Of a DNA stretch of 30,564 nucleotides, positions 23,203 through 30,380 are shown piece after piece (the first letter of the stretch is position 1; each line of letters opens with the position of its first letter). Position numbers and translations under genes: made by a program. This DNA comes from a virus, in IMG/VR virus record IMGVR_UViG_3300037726_000040, positions 1 to 30,564 of that record. One strand, given 5' to 3'. The notes under the pieces were generated by a model. That model was not told the DNA's origin and did not search any database. It was given only the letters and a program-made list of their open reading frames with translations.

Positions 23203-25259
23203 CATCGATCGACCTGATTGAATCCCTACACCCGGCGATCAACGCCTCCCCGCTGGCGATCCAGGTGATCGGGCTGGCACCGAACGCAGCTGCGTGGATC
23301 CAGATCGATGATGAGGCGATCGCCGTCGTCATCGGCGAAAGCAGCAGCACCTACCAGCTTGCAGAGTACACGATCGCCACCTTGATCGCGGCACTCCCCG
23401 CGGCGCTGGGGGCAACACTCAAGGCGGCAGACTGGGCCGACGTGGGCGCGCATTGCCTGATCCCCGCGGCGCATACGCTGCACAGCGGGCAGGCGGCTAC
23501 ACTGGGCGCCTACACGGCGGGCCTGTGGCGCGTTGTGCGGCCCCTGGCGGCGGGCCTGCGCCAATCCGGCAGAGATACCGGCCTGCTGCTGCAACAGACT
23601 GATATTCGCCTCGTGGCGGGCGCGTGGCTCGATTTCTGGGGCATTCTCTGGAATGTGCCGCGCCTTGCTGGCGAGAGTGATCCCGACTACCGGCGGCGCT
23701 TTTTGTATGAGCTCACCCTCCCGCGCACGACCGCGGGCGGGATCGCCCGCCTGATCGAACTCAGCGAGGGCTACCGCGGCACGGTTGTGGATGCCCCCAC
23801 GGCGGGCCATTTTGAAGTGACGCTCGAAGTGCCGACGGATGTAGATGTGGAGTCCGAGTTCGATCGGATTAGTGCCCTGATCGACCGCTACAAAGCGGTG
23901 GGCACAACCTACACGCTCTACATGCGCGGCCTGGTCGTGCTGAGCCTCCCGGCTGAGGGTATCCAGGCCAGCTACTTGGATTTCCCCGATCAGTATGCGC
24001 GCAGTGATGCTATCGCAGGCAATGCGATGCGGGATTATATCGCGGTTTTCTGGACAGCGCGCCAGGATCCCGTTATTCATTACCACGCTACTCATTACTG
24101 GTACTACCTCAGCCTGATCAATTGGCGCACGCATGAGGTGCAGCATATTCCAATCCAGACGTACGAGGCATATGATCTCATTTTGTGGCGCGATGGATTC
24201 AGCGCGGAAAACATACCATTCGGCATTGCATACGACCCATTGCGGCGCAGCATATACATTAGTGCTACATCTGAATGGCAGATCGACACACCCGGCGAAA
24301 CCGGCGATCCTGTGCCTCCATTTGCCCATATGACCTATGTGCCCGAGACACATGAAATATGGGCCAGCAGCGGCAAAACAGAAGCTACGTATGATTCCAT
24401 TCAGATTATTGATCAGGCAGGCGCCACCACCGAGTTTGATATCATTCCATCGTATGAGCGGATCTTTATCCAGGATGTTTTGTATGTCCCGTCTACCGGC
24501 CATGTGTACGTGATCGATAGGTACTACGCGCGAATTCTCCAGATCGACCCGATTGCGCGCTCGGTCGTTGCTGAGATGCCGACAGGCACAAATTGGTGGT
24601 ATTGGCCAGGGCGCATGATATACCATGCACCCACCGATCGTATTTTGCTGCTGCAATATGTGTTTCATTCATCAAGTGGCGCATATCAGAGCTTGGGATC
24701 TTACGGAAGACATCCAGGGTGCATCGTGAACGCGATCGATCCAGCAACACTGGTCATCACACAGAGCAGTGTAGAGATCGGCCCATATTCTACTGGCATA
24801 ATGGATGAGCCAGCGAATCCATTCTATGAACATCTGGTTTATGTCCCTACCACAGATGCAATCTACCTGATAACAGGGCGTGAGATGCACCGTTTCGAGG
24901 GCACCCCAAACACGAGGGGGGTTGCGCGCCTCAATCCTGCCACGTTGGCATTTGAAGCTACGCTCGACACCACTCCATTGAGCTATCGCACACACTGCCC
25001 CGCGTGGCACCAGTCAGCACAGTGCATGTATGCGTTTGACGAGGACACGATCGACGGATTGCACATTGTGGCTTTTGACGATCTCGCAAAGGACGATGCA
25101 CGCAGCTTTACCGTTCCACTGCCGGATCTGCCCGGCAATGTGACTGTGCATAGTCTCAAGACGCATGGGTACGGTAATGTGGCTCCTATTGCTTATATAC
25201 TCACGGATTATCGCGCGGGCCTGCAATACGACCTCGGGCGCGCCACACTGGAGGATTGA
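23199..25259 (+). CDS. P2 gpI-like baseplate protein fused to a probable beta-propeller adhesin
   Basis: A 686-residue protein, ATGA-coupled to the J gene. Residues about 110-245 follow the tail-protein-I pattern (QTDIRLVAGAWLDFWGILWNVPRLAGESDPDYRRRFLYELTLPRTT...), expected right after J. The remaining about 400 residues differ: repeated strands such as GIAYDPLRRSIYISAT, MTYVPETHEIWASSG, VLYVPSTGHVYVIDRYYARILQID, MIYHAPTDRILLLQY and LVYVPTTDAIYLITG, an NHL/YVTN-like propeller with five or more visible blades. The DNA for this part is clearly less GC-rich. I infer a receptor-binding propeller attached directly to the wedge. Confidence 0.75.
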   Translation: MTSIDLIESLHPAINASPLAIQVIGLAPNAAAWIQIDDEAIAVVIGESSSTYQLAEYTIATLIAALPAALGATLKAADWADVGAHCLIPAAHTLHSGQAATLGAYTAGLWRVVRPLAAGLRQSGRDTGLLLQQTDIRLVAGAWLDFWGILWNVPRLAGESDPDYRRRFLYELTLPRTTAGGIARLIELSEGYRGTVVDAPTAGHFEVTLEVPTDVDVESEFDRISALIDRYKAVGTTYTLYMRGLVVLSLPAEGIQASYLDFPDQYARSDAIAGNAMRDYIAVFWTARQDPVIHYHATHYWYYLSLINWRTHEVQHIPIQTYEAYDLILWRDGFSAENIPFGIAYDPLRRSIYISATSEWQIDTPGETGDPVPPFAHMTYVPETHEIWASSGKTEATYDSIQIIDQAGATTEFDIIPSYERIFIQDVLYVPSTGHVYVIDRYYARILQIDPIARSVVAEMPTGTNWWYWPGRMIYHAPTDRILLLQYVFHSSSGAYQSLGSYGRHPGCIVNAIDPATLVITQSSVEIGPYSTGIMDEPANPFYEHLVYVPTTDAIYLITGREMHRFEGTPNTRGVARLNPATLAFEATLDTTPLSYRTHCPAWHQSAQCMYAFDEDTIDGLHIVAFDDLAKDDARSFTVPLPDLPGNVTVHSLKTHGYGNVAPIAYILTDYRAGLQYDLGRATLED

Positions 25260-25262
25260 ACT

Positions 25263-25694
25263 ATGGCACAAGATGCACTGGTAACGGATCAACTCGGAGT
25301 CTCACTTGCTCACTTGCTTGTCAACGGCGGGCCGATCTACCTCGCTGTGGGCGAGGGTCTCAGCGCGTGGGATAGCGCAGACGTGACGCCCCAACCCGCC
25401 GTTGACCAGGCGACACTGCACAACGAGCTGGCGCGCGTGGCGGCCACGGTCGAGTATCTCGACGACAGCGGCGCCGTGAGCGTGAGTCCGACGCGCACGA
25501 TCCAATGCACGGCAGAGTATGCGGTAGGCGTAGCAAACGGGACACTTCGAGAGATGGGGTTGTTTGTGTCAGGCAGCGCCACCGCCGACAGCGGGTACAT
25601 GGTGGCGGCGGCCAACTTCCCTGCCGTGAGCAAGGCGGCAGGAGCAGAGGACTATATTCTCACGCGAAAAATGCGCCTGACACTGCAAGGGTAG
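25263..25694 (+). CDS. Tail-tip / fibre-associated protein, last gene of the late operon
   Basis: A 143-residue protein, ATG 25263 with GGAGGA at 25251-25256. It has a beta-rich layout like the 170-residue protein at 19577 (PIYLAVGEGLSAWDSADVTPQPAVDQATLHNEL..., TAEYAVGVANGTLREMGLFVSG). Its position after the propeller protein is where fibre-assembly or fibre-tip proteins lie in many contractile phages. An intrinsic terminator follows 43 bases after the stop, so this closes the operon. Confidence 0.6.
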   Translation: MAQDALVTDQLGVSLAHLLVNGGPIYLAVGEGLSAWDSADVTPQPAVDQATLHNELARVAATVEYLDDSGAVSVSPTRTIQCTAEYAVGVANGTLREMGLFVSGSATADSGYMVAAANFPAVSKAAGAEDYILTRKMRLTLQG

Positions 25695-25696
25695 GG

Positions 25697-25702
25697 TATA
25701 AT
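25697..25702 (+). promoter_or_regulatory. Isolated TATAAT box between the last late gene and the terminator
   Basis: A perfect TATAAT starts 2 bases after the stop codon of the last late gene. The nearest -35-like CTGACA (25677-25682) is only 14 bp away. Downstream are a GTGGT/ACCAC hairpin (about 25707-25722) and then the terminator, so if active it would give a roughly 55-nt RNA. Confidence 0.25.
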
Positions 25703-25736
25703 AAGAGTGGTTGAAAGACCACAGGCGTACACGAAG

Positions 25737-25762
25737 GCCCCGAGGATTACCCCGGGGCTTTT
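25737..25762 (+). terminator. Intrinsic terminator closing the late operon
   Basis: GCCCCG (25737-25742) pairs with CGGGGC (25753-25758) around an ATTA-containing loop, with an inner GG/CC, followed by TTTT. The distal arm and tail (CGGGG-Y-TTTTG-Y-GTGTTCA) differ from those of the leader terminator at 4457-4475 by two bases. The stop codon of the convergent minus-strand gene lies in the loop. Confidence 0.8.
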
Positions 25763-25983
25763 GTGTGTTCACTGACCATAAAATACGCCGCCGCGGCGCG
25801 CGTCGTGCAGGTCTGGCAGACGATGCGAAAGGCATGCGCCGCCCCAGCGCCCGGGCCGGTGATCGGCGCGCCACACTCCGCACAGCAACCGCGCTGCCAC
25901 GCCGGGCGGGCTGGCACCTCGTGAAGCGAGGCATCCGCCGCGCGCTGCGCCTTCGTGCGGCGACCCTTCGGACGAAAGCTCAT
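25747..25983 (-). CDS. Small protein with two CxxC pairs
   Basis: A 78-residue product. The start ATG (25983-25981) overlaps the stop of the upstream minus-strand gene as ATGA; an in-frame ATG 7 codons earlier is less likely. The N-terminus is basic (MSFRPKGRRTKAQRAA). Two cysteine pairs, GCCAECGAP and VCQTCTT, about 25 residues apart form a plausible zinc ribbon. Small basic zinc proteins of this kind in temperate phages are often DNA-binding regulators, but no family is identified. The reverse-strand open frame over the same DNA has no ribosome site. Confidence 0.6.
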   Translation of the reverse strand: MSFRPKGRRTKAQRAADASLHEVPARPAWQRGCCAECGAPITGPGAGAAHAFRIVCQTCTTRAAAAYFMVSEHTKAPG

Positions 25984-26264
25984 GCCGCGCCCCCTTCCCC
26001 GCACAGCTCAGCACGAAGCGCCTGCCCCAGGTGGCGGAAGTGCTCTTGTGCCGCCGTGTAGGTTTCGCAGGTTGCTGTATCGCCGGTGTGTGTCGTGATC
26101 TCGTAGTGATAACGATCCGGGCCCCATTGCGTTACCATGGCCGGGAGCCAGCGACGTGAGCCGGACACCGGGCGCGCCGTGATGCTGCCAAGGATCTGCA
26201 CGCAGGTGGGGGTGTGCAGGCGGGCAACGATGCACCCGCCGCTCTGCTCATTGAAGGTGATCAT
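25980..26264 (-). CDS. Hypothetical protein, 94 residues
   Basis: The preferred start is ATG 26264, directly after the GGAAGGACACACC leader that also precedes the gene starting at 26923. An ATG five codons upstream overlaps that leader. The product has strand-rich sequence (GGCIVARLHTPTCVQILGSITARP, WGPDRYHYEITTHTGDTATCETYTAA) and a helical end. No signal peptide or membrane segment. It lies second to last in the minus-strand control cassette and its stop is coupled to the zinc-ribbon gene. Function unknown. Confidence 0.6.
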   Translation of the reverse strand: MITFNEQSGGCIVARLHTPTCVQILGSITARPVSGSRRWLPAMVTQWGPDRYHYEITTHTGDTATCETYTAAQEHFRHLGQALRAELCGEGGAA

Positions 26265-26279
26265 GGTGTGTCCTTCCAT

Positions 26280-26315
26280 GCGGGCCAGCGCTGCGCCGAC
26301 CCGCTGCTGCTGCTA
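26280..26315 (-). repeat. Conserved intergenic hairpin element, copy 1
   Basis: On the minus strand: TAGCAGCAGCAGCGGGTCGG, a spacer, then GGCCCGC. GCGGGTC and GGCCCGC pair over 7 bp with one T-G. It lies between the stop of the 64-residue gene and the ribosome site of the next. The same 20-mer and stem recur at 26535-26568. Confidence 0.75.
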
Positions 26316-26317
26316 TC

Positions 26318-26512
26318 CTACCGGATGACCTCTTGTTCGCGCCCGCAGCAATGACAGCACCCTGTCGTGCCATCATCGGCGCTAGCCCAGTCGATTTCAG
26401 CACCAGCCTGGGCGCAAGCATCGCAGAGCGCAGTCAAGCTGTAGCCATCTTCGTCCTCGTTCTCCCAGTCGTGATACCAATTCACTGCATAGGTGGGGGT
26501 GTAGCGTCGCAT
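26318..26512 (-). CDS. Small acidic protein with cysteine pairs
   Basis: A 64-residue product, ATG 26512 with AAGGAG upstream on the minus strand. The middle is acidic and aromatic (YHDWENEDEDGYS). The cysteine pattern CDACAQAG ... CCHCCGREQ offers four or more ligands for one zinc. It is flanked on both sides by copies of the conserved intergenic hairpin. Likely a small zinc-binding accessory or regulatory protein; no family recognised. Confidence 0.6.
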   Translation of the reverse strand: MRRYTPTYAVNWYHDWENEDEDGYSLTALCDACAQAGAEIDWASADDGTTGCCHCCGREQEVIR

Positions 26513-26534
26513 CGTGATTTCTCCTTGTGGTATG

Positions 26535-26568
26535 GCGGGCCGGGAGTGCCGACCCGCTGCTGCTGCTA
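26535..26568 (-). repeat. Conserved intergenic hairpin element, copy 2
   Basis: Same 20-mer TAGCAGCAGCAGCGGGTCGG and the same GCGGGTC/GGCCCGC stem as at 26280-26315, with a different spacer. It begins 1 base after the stop codon of the 117-residue gene and precedes the ribosome site of the 64-residue gene. Confidence 0.75.
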
Positions 26569-26569
26569 C

Positions 26570-26923
26570 TTAAAACCCGCGGGTGATCTTCATTTCACCC
26601 GGCATTCGGAGCGTCTCAGGATCGAGCTGTGCCCTCCGGCGCTCCGTTTCATAGGCGTCGTAGGCAGCCTTATCAGCAAAGACCAGCACGCGGTCATACG
26701 ATATGCCGTAATGGATGATCTTGACCACCGTGCCCGTGGCGAGATTGCAGTAGGTATCAAACGGTCGCATCGTGCCGCCGCCGGTGTGGACACAGTTGTC
26801 AATCAATCGGGCGTCTTGATTATACGTGGACGGGCGCGTGCCAAGCAGTGCCGTAACCTGATCGGCATAGTCAGGCCCATAGACAATGGTGTGCACGGTG
26901 TAGAGGGTATTGGTATCAGTCAC
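26570..26923 (-). CDS. Hypothetical protein, 117 residues, GTG start; first gene of the minus control operon
   Basis: The best start is GTG 26923 after AGGAAGGACACACC; an upstream in-frame ATG at 26959 lies inside the promoter region and has no ribosome site. The product (MTDTNTLYTVHTIVYGPDYADQVTALLGTRPSTYNQDARL ... KIIHYGISYDRVLVFADKAAYDAYETERR) is a mixed alpha/beta protein without cysteine clusters or membrane parts. Being the first gene from the operator-controlled leftward promoter, it may be an early or lysogeny-state gene. Family not recognised. Confidence 0.65.
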   Translation of the reverse strand: MTDTNTLYTVHTIVYGPDYADQVTALLGTRPSTYNQDARLIDNCVHTGGGTMRPFDTYCNLATGTVVKIIHYGISYDRVLVFADKAAYDAYETERRRAQLDPETLRMPGEMKITRGF

Positions 26924-26972
26924 AGGTGTGTCCTTCCTAATGTGTATCGAGTACAGCATATGTACTAAGGTC

Positions 26973-27001
26973 AGTATACACCCTCATTGACAACATGTCA
27001 A
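26973..27001 (-). promoter_or_regulatory. Leftward consensus promoter of the control operon
   Basis: On the minus strand TTGACA (27001-26996), 17-bp spacer, TATACT (26978-26973). It drives the four small minus-strand genes. Its -35 is one arm of the TTGACA-ACA-TGTCAA palindrome shared with the rightward promoter. Confidence 0.85.
26987..27001. promoter_or_regulatory. Palindromic operator joining both -35 boxes
   Basis: TTGACA-ACA-TGTCAA is a 6+6 inverted repeat with a 3-bp centre, and each arm is the -35 hexamer of one divergent promoter. A protein bound here would block both. Further possible sites are the direct repeats TATGTACTAAG (26959-26969) and TATATACTAAG (27008-27018), each lying near a -10 region. 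Confidence 0.7.
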
Positions 27002-27015
27002 GCTCGGTATATACT
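26987..27015 (+). promoter_or_regulatory. Rightward consensus promoter of the regulator gene
   Basis: TTGACA (26987-26992), 17-bp spacer, TATACT (27010-27015). It is 34 bases upstream of the regulator start and mirror-symmetric with the leftward promoter. Confidence 0.85.
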
Positions 27016-27048
27016 AAGCCTGGAAATCGCACAAAGAGGGGGGGCGGA

Positions 27049-27294
27049 ATGATTAGGTTGAACATCAAACCGATCGCAGAAGCGCAGGGGCTCACGATGT
27101 ACGCCCTCCAGCAGCGCGCGGGTGTCAGCATGGGCGCCGTGCGGCGCTATTGGTATAGCACCTCGGACGGCAAGTCGCACGGGCGCCCGTTGCGCATGCT
27201 GCACCTGGAGCAGCTTGAGGCGGTTGCGGCTGCACTCGGTGTCGATCCTGGCCAGTTATTGCACGTCGTGCCAGATCAGGCGTCCCAAATGTAA
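27049..27294 (+). CDS. Cro/XRE-family transcriptional regulator
   Basis: An 81-residue helix-turn-helix protein. ATG 27049 follows a very G-rich site (GAGGGGGGGCGG); an in-frame ATG at 26995 lies within the promoter and is rejected. It reads MIRLNIKPIAEAQGLTMYALQQRAGVSMGAVRRYW..., with the turn at RAGVSMGAV, then LHLEQLEAVAAALGVDPGQLL, the typical end of XRE domains. Between recognition helix and last helices sits an unusual Ser/Gly/His loop (STSDGKSHGRPL). There is no C-terminal protease or dimerisation domain, so it is Cro-like rather than CI-like. It probably binds the palindrome in its own promoter. Confidence 0.88.
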   Translation: MIRLNIKPIAEAQGLTMYALQQRAGVSMGAVRRYWYSTSDGKSHGRPLRMLHLEQLEAVAAALGVDPGQLLHVVPDQASQM

Positions 27295-27378
27295 CTTTTC
27301 GGCTCAAAAATTACATTCTGCCAGGAGAATGCAACAGAGCTTACAAGGTGGAGCGCGCCGGAGGGCCAACTCCGGCGC
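27288..27378 (+). other. Hairpins after the regulator gene (gene-free 27295-27475)
   Basis: AATGTAA (27288-27294) and TTACATT (27311-27317) form a 7-bp inverted repeat across the regulator stop. CATTCT/AGAATG follows near 27314-27331. GCGCCGGAG (27355-27363) and CTCCGGCGC (27370-27378) form a perfect 9-bp stem with a GGCCAA loop. No T-runs are present. These stems lie between convergent transcription units and may limit read-through in both directions. Confidence 0.5.
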
Positions 27379-27475
27379 ACCAGGGAGGTAGTCAGGTAGG
27401 GTTCTATGGGGCTTGCTTCCGGCAGCACGGAGGGAAAGCTACGCAGAAGCACGGCGCTATTGTACCACATCCGTG

Positions 27476-28306
27476 CTATTCCACGCCCCACGCGGCGCGC
27501 GCGGCAGCGAGCACGATCCGCTGCACATCCGCCTCCGTGGCGCGGATCACCGCGGCGATCACCGGGTTGGCTGCCTGCCCCGGGTGGATCCAGGATGACG
27601 GATCGCTGCGCTCTGACACCGTGCGCCATGTCCAGTAGGTAGATTGTTCAGTCTTGCCATACTGCTTTTTGATCTGCCGCATGCCGTGGTAGAGGCCATA
27701 TTTCCAGGTGTAATTGGTTGCCATCGGCGCCTCTTCATCCCGTGCGAGCGCCTGAAGGTTCACGACCGCGGCCAGCTTGCTGCGCTGCCCGAGCTGCTCA
27801 CCCATCCCCGGATCGCCAGGATCCTGGAATGCGCCCGACTTCCGCACGATCTTGTACACATCGGGCGGCATCACCGCGCCGTGCGCCCGGTTGGCACTGG
27901 TGCCTTTTTGTGGAGTCATGTGCCGGAAGGGCACGGCGATGTATTTTTGCCCCTTTTTGCCCGTCTTGGCAGACTTGCTTCGCAACAGGCCGGGCTTGAT
28001 ATCAAATCCCGCGTACCCATCCTCTACGCGATCGACGTGCTCATAGGTGCATACCACCGTCGCGTGGAGTGGCTCAGGGAGTTGTAGCGCCTCTCCCGTG
28101 TGCAGGCTTTCGTAATAGTCATCATCGTGCACAGGGCGCGTCATACCCGGCAGCATCGCCCCCTGCACGGCACTGGCCCACGTATCGCGCACGTGTTGCG
28201 CAGCACTCATCATGCCCCGACGCAGCACCTCAAGATCGGGCCGCGCGGCCCGCTCGGCAGCCGCTTCAATAGCAGAGAGGTCGATCGCTATCGCAAAATG
28301 ACTCAT
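27476..28306 (-). CDS. Putative neck / virion morphogenesis protein
   Basis: A 276-residue protein; ATG 28306 overlaps the upstream stop (ATGA). The N-terminal helices (LEVLRRGMMSAAQHVRDTWASAVQGAML) and the middle segment (GYAGFDIKPGLLRSKSAKTGKKGQKYIAVPFRHMTPQKG) resemble tail-completion or minor tail proteins of tailed phages, in which a KY-I-x-PFRH-x-TP segment is common. It is the last gene of the minus-strand virion block. The exact counterpart is uncertain. Confidence 0.6.
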   Translation of the reverse strand: MSHFAIAIDLSAIEAAAERAARPDLEVLRRGMMSAAQHVRDTWASAVQGAMLPGMTRPVHDDDYYESLHTGEALQLPEPLHATVVCTYEHVDRVEDGYAGFDIKPGLLRSKSAKTGKKGQKYIAVPFRHMTPQKGTSANRAHGAVMPPDVYKIVRKSGAFQDPGDPGMGEQLGQRSKLAAVVNLQALARDEEAPMATNYTWKYGLYHGMRQIKKQYGKTEQSTYWTWRTVSERSDPSSWIHPGQAANPVIAAVIRATEADVQRIVLAAARAAWGVE

Positions 28307-29040
28307 TCCCACACCGCCGTGATCGTGTCGGCTGGCAGCGTTGCCTGCCAGGTCACTGGCTGATCGTCGGGCAATACCGCGCCCACGCCTGCCAGGTGGC
28401 GCTTCCGCAGCAGCACCCGCTGCCCCAGGCCCGCGCCGCGGTCGATCCGTTGCACCGTCACACCCGGATACACAACCCAGTCATAGATTGCATCATAGCG
28501 CACGGCATAGGCGGCCCCCATCGCGGGCCCGCGCCCGGCTGCCCAGACGACGCGGCGCCCTTCGATAGTATAGTCGAGATCGCGTTGAAACCAGATCCGC
28601 GCGCCAGTCGAGGGATTGTGTTGCTCGACCAGGCGGATCAGCGACGGGCGATAGCTGAGCAGATCCTCACCCCGGATCAGTGTATCGCCTTCGTAGGCTT
28701 GCCCGTAGCCCAGGCGGATCACGTCGTAATCGCTGATCACGAGCTGCCCGGCGGGCAGCACCTCAGGTGAAAAGGTCATGTCCCCAGGCATAGCGAGCCC
28801 GCTTTGCAGCAGCGTGCGATCGCCGCTGTTCAGTGCCGCGACCAGGCCACGCACGCGGCGCCCGTGCCCATAGGCGCGCCCCGAGCCGCCGCACACCTGG
28901 CACGTGGGCAGCGGATGTCCCTCGGGCTGCTCACGGGCGCACGAGCACGGCAGCACGGGGTAGTGAATTACGTATTCGCCTAACTCGCGGGTCAGGCGGC
29001 GCTGGGCGGGTATGTCGTGCAGGCTATTCGACAGGGGCAT
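28303..29040 (-). CDS. Putative head-tail joining protein with an N-terminal zinc motif
   Basis: A 245-residue protein, TAATG-coupled to the gene upstream on the minus strand. Residues about 32-55 hold PCSCAREQ...PTCQVCGGSG, a four-cysteine zinc-ribbon-like motif recalling the DnaJ-type CxxCxGxG. After that a beta-rich body (GQLVISDYDVIRLG, DTLIRGEDLLSYRPSLIRLVEQ, RDLDYTIEGRRVVWAAGRGPAMGAAYAVRYDAIYDWVVYPG) resembles stopper or neck proteins from myovirus-like prophages. It sits in a tightly coupled set of three. Assignment is by pattern and context. Confidence 0.6.
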   Translation of the reverse strand: MPLSNSLHDIPAQRRLTRELGEYVIHYPVLPCSCAREQPEGHPLPTCQVCGGSGRAYGHGRRVRGLVAALNSGDRTLLQSGLAMPGDMTFSPEVLPAGQLVISDYDVIRLGYGQAYEGDTLIRGEDLLSYRPSLIRLVEQHNPSTGARIWFQRDLDYTIEGRRVVWAAGRGPAMGAAYAVRYDAIYDWVVYPGVTVQRIDRGAGLGQRVLLRKRHLAGVGAVLPDDQPVTWQATLPADTITAVWE

Positions 29041-30371
29041 TACAGCACCACGATATTCGGGCCCGCAAACCGTTGCCGCAGGCGCGGCAAGTTGGTGTCA
29101 AGCCACTGCTGATAGTAGCCGATCTTCTCGCTATAGGCACCCTGCGGGCTGTAGCTCCAATTTTCCGACACCCCTTCCCGGCTGGCACTGCGGGAGGTGC
29201 GGCCCGTCGTAGCGGCGAGCGAGAGGTCTTGCAGCGCAGAGAGCGCGGCCTGTATGCCGATCGCCTCCCGGATCGGGGTGTAATCGCCATCCAGGGCGCG
29301 CAGGCCAGAGACCACGCGAAAGTGCCAGAAATCAGAGATAAATCGCCGCTGGCGCAACAGGCCATACAGGTAGGTTCCGGCGTGTGTTTGCAGCAATGCG
29401 CTGCCGGTGGTCGGCACCAGCGTGATGATCGCAGATCGCTCATCGATCGTAATCCACTCATCAGGCAGGCTCAACACGTGCTGACCAGCGTGCCAACCCT
29501 CGATTGTGATCACCCGCTGGAGCGGGCGCGCGAGCGGCGTTTCGAGTGGGATCGTGGTCATTTTGCCGCTTTCATAGATGCGCGCATCGGCGATCTGGTC
29601 ATAGTAGAGGCCCGCCGCCGGATCGGTGGTGATGATCGCGGTTTCGAGCTGTAATTGCAGCCGGGTCTGGATTGTACCATAGGCGCGCGCGAGATATTCC
29701 ATGAGCCGCTCATCTGTCAGGCGCCAGTTATCAATGATCAGCGTTTCGGGCATGGAACTATCCGGCAGCAGATCCGGATCGACCTCGATTTGTACATAGG
29801 CGTCGCCTTCGGGCGTCAGCAGGGTGAGGGTCTGTAGATCGTCCCCATCAACCTGCACCAGGGGCCCGCCGCGCCAACTCAGCGCGCGCGGCTCGGACTG
29901 GTAGACCAGCACGCCCGGGCCCTTGAGCATCCCCGGATCGACGTAGGTGATCGCTACGCCTGTGATCGCCTTCGGTTGTGCAACCGGCGCGAGCACGGCC
30001 TCAACGTGCAGCGGCAGGCCCATCAGGTAGGTATGTTTGAGTTCGGAGATTGGCACCGTCCGCACGGCAAACGACCGCGAGCGGGCCAGCTCGGGGCCGC
30101 CCTCGGGCTCGCGGGCCACGATCGCATAATCCCCCTGTCGGGCCCAGTTCAGATCAGGATCGAGGTGTGTTGTGAGATCTCGCAGATCGAACGTGATCGG
30201 CGCGCTTTCTGTTGGGGGTGTGATCGTCTGCACGGCAATATCGCCGTACCCATCGAGACGGGTCAGGGCGATCTCGCATGTCTGAGCTGGCGTTGCCTCA
30301 TAGAGCGTTGCGCCGATCTGATGCATGCCCGCATAGCGGGAGTATTCGCGCGCGTGCAATTTGATCCGCAT
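29040..30371 (-). CDS. Putative virion structural protein (connector region)
   Basis: A 443-residue protein. ATG 30371 is preceded by AGGAGGGG, which overlaps the stop of the upstream gene. The first half is beta-rich with immunoglobulin-like strands (SAPITFDLRDLTTHLDPDLNWARQGDYAIVA). The second half has helices (TDERLMEYLARAYGTIQTRLQLQLE) and a C-terminal EGVSENWSYSPQGAYSEKIGYY...LRQRF segment, a style found in phage head-tail connector and other virion proteins. No catalytic motif is visible. The precise role is unknown; membership of the virion block is inferred from coupling with its neighbours. Confidence 0.6.
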   Translation of the reverse strand: MRIKLHAREYSRYAGMHQIGATLYEATPAQTCEIALTRLDGYGDIAVQTITPPTESAPITFDLRDLTTHLDPDLNWARQGDYAIVAREPEGGPELARSRSFAVRTVPISELKHTYLMGLPLHVEAVLAPVAQPKAITGVAITYVDPGMLKGPGVLVYQSEPRALSWRGGPLVQVDGDDLQTLTLLTPEGDAYVQIEVDPDLLPDSSMPETLIIDNWRLTDERLMEYLARAYGTIQTRLQLQLETAIITTDPAAGLYYDQIADARIYESGKMTTIPLETPLARPLQRVITIEGWHAGQHVLSLPDEWITIDERSAIITLVPTTGSALLQTHAGTYLYGLLRQRRFISDFWHFRVVSGLRALDGDYTPIREAIGIQAALSALQDLSLAATTGRTSRSASREGVSENWSYSPQGAYSEKIGYYQQWLDTNLPRLRQRFAGPNIVVL

Positions 30372-30380
30372 AAGCCCCTC

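Noticed and set aside
23226-24668. 480-residue minus-strand open frame opposite the gpI-propeller gene
   Set aside because: Antisense to a well-supported, translationally coupled late gene, with no ribosome site or recognisable motif.
26333-26968. 211-residue open frame on the plus strand opposite the control cassette
   Set aside because: It is antisense to two genes with good ribosome sites and a consensus promoter, has no ribosome site of its own, and is explained as a GC-rich shadow frame.
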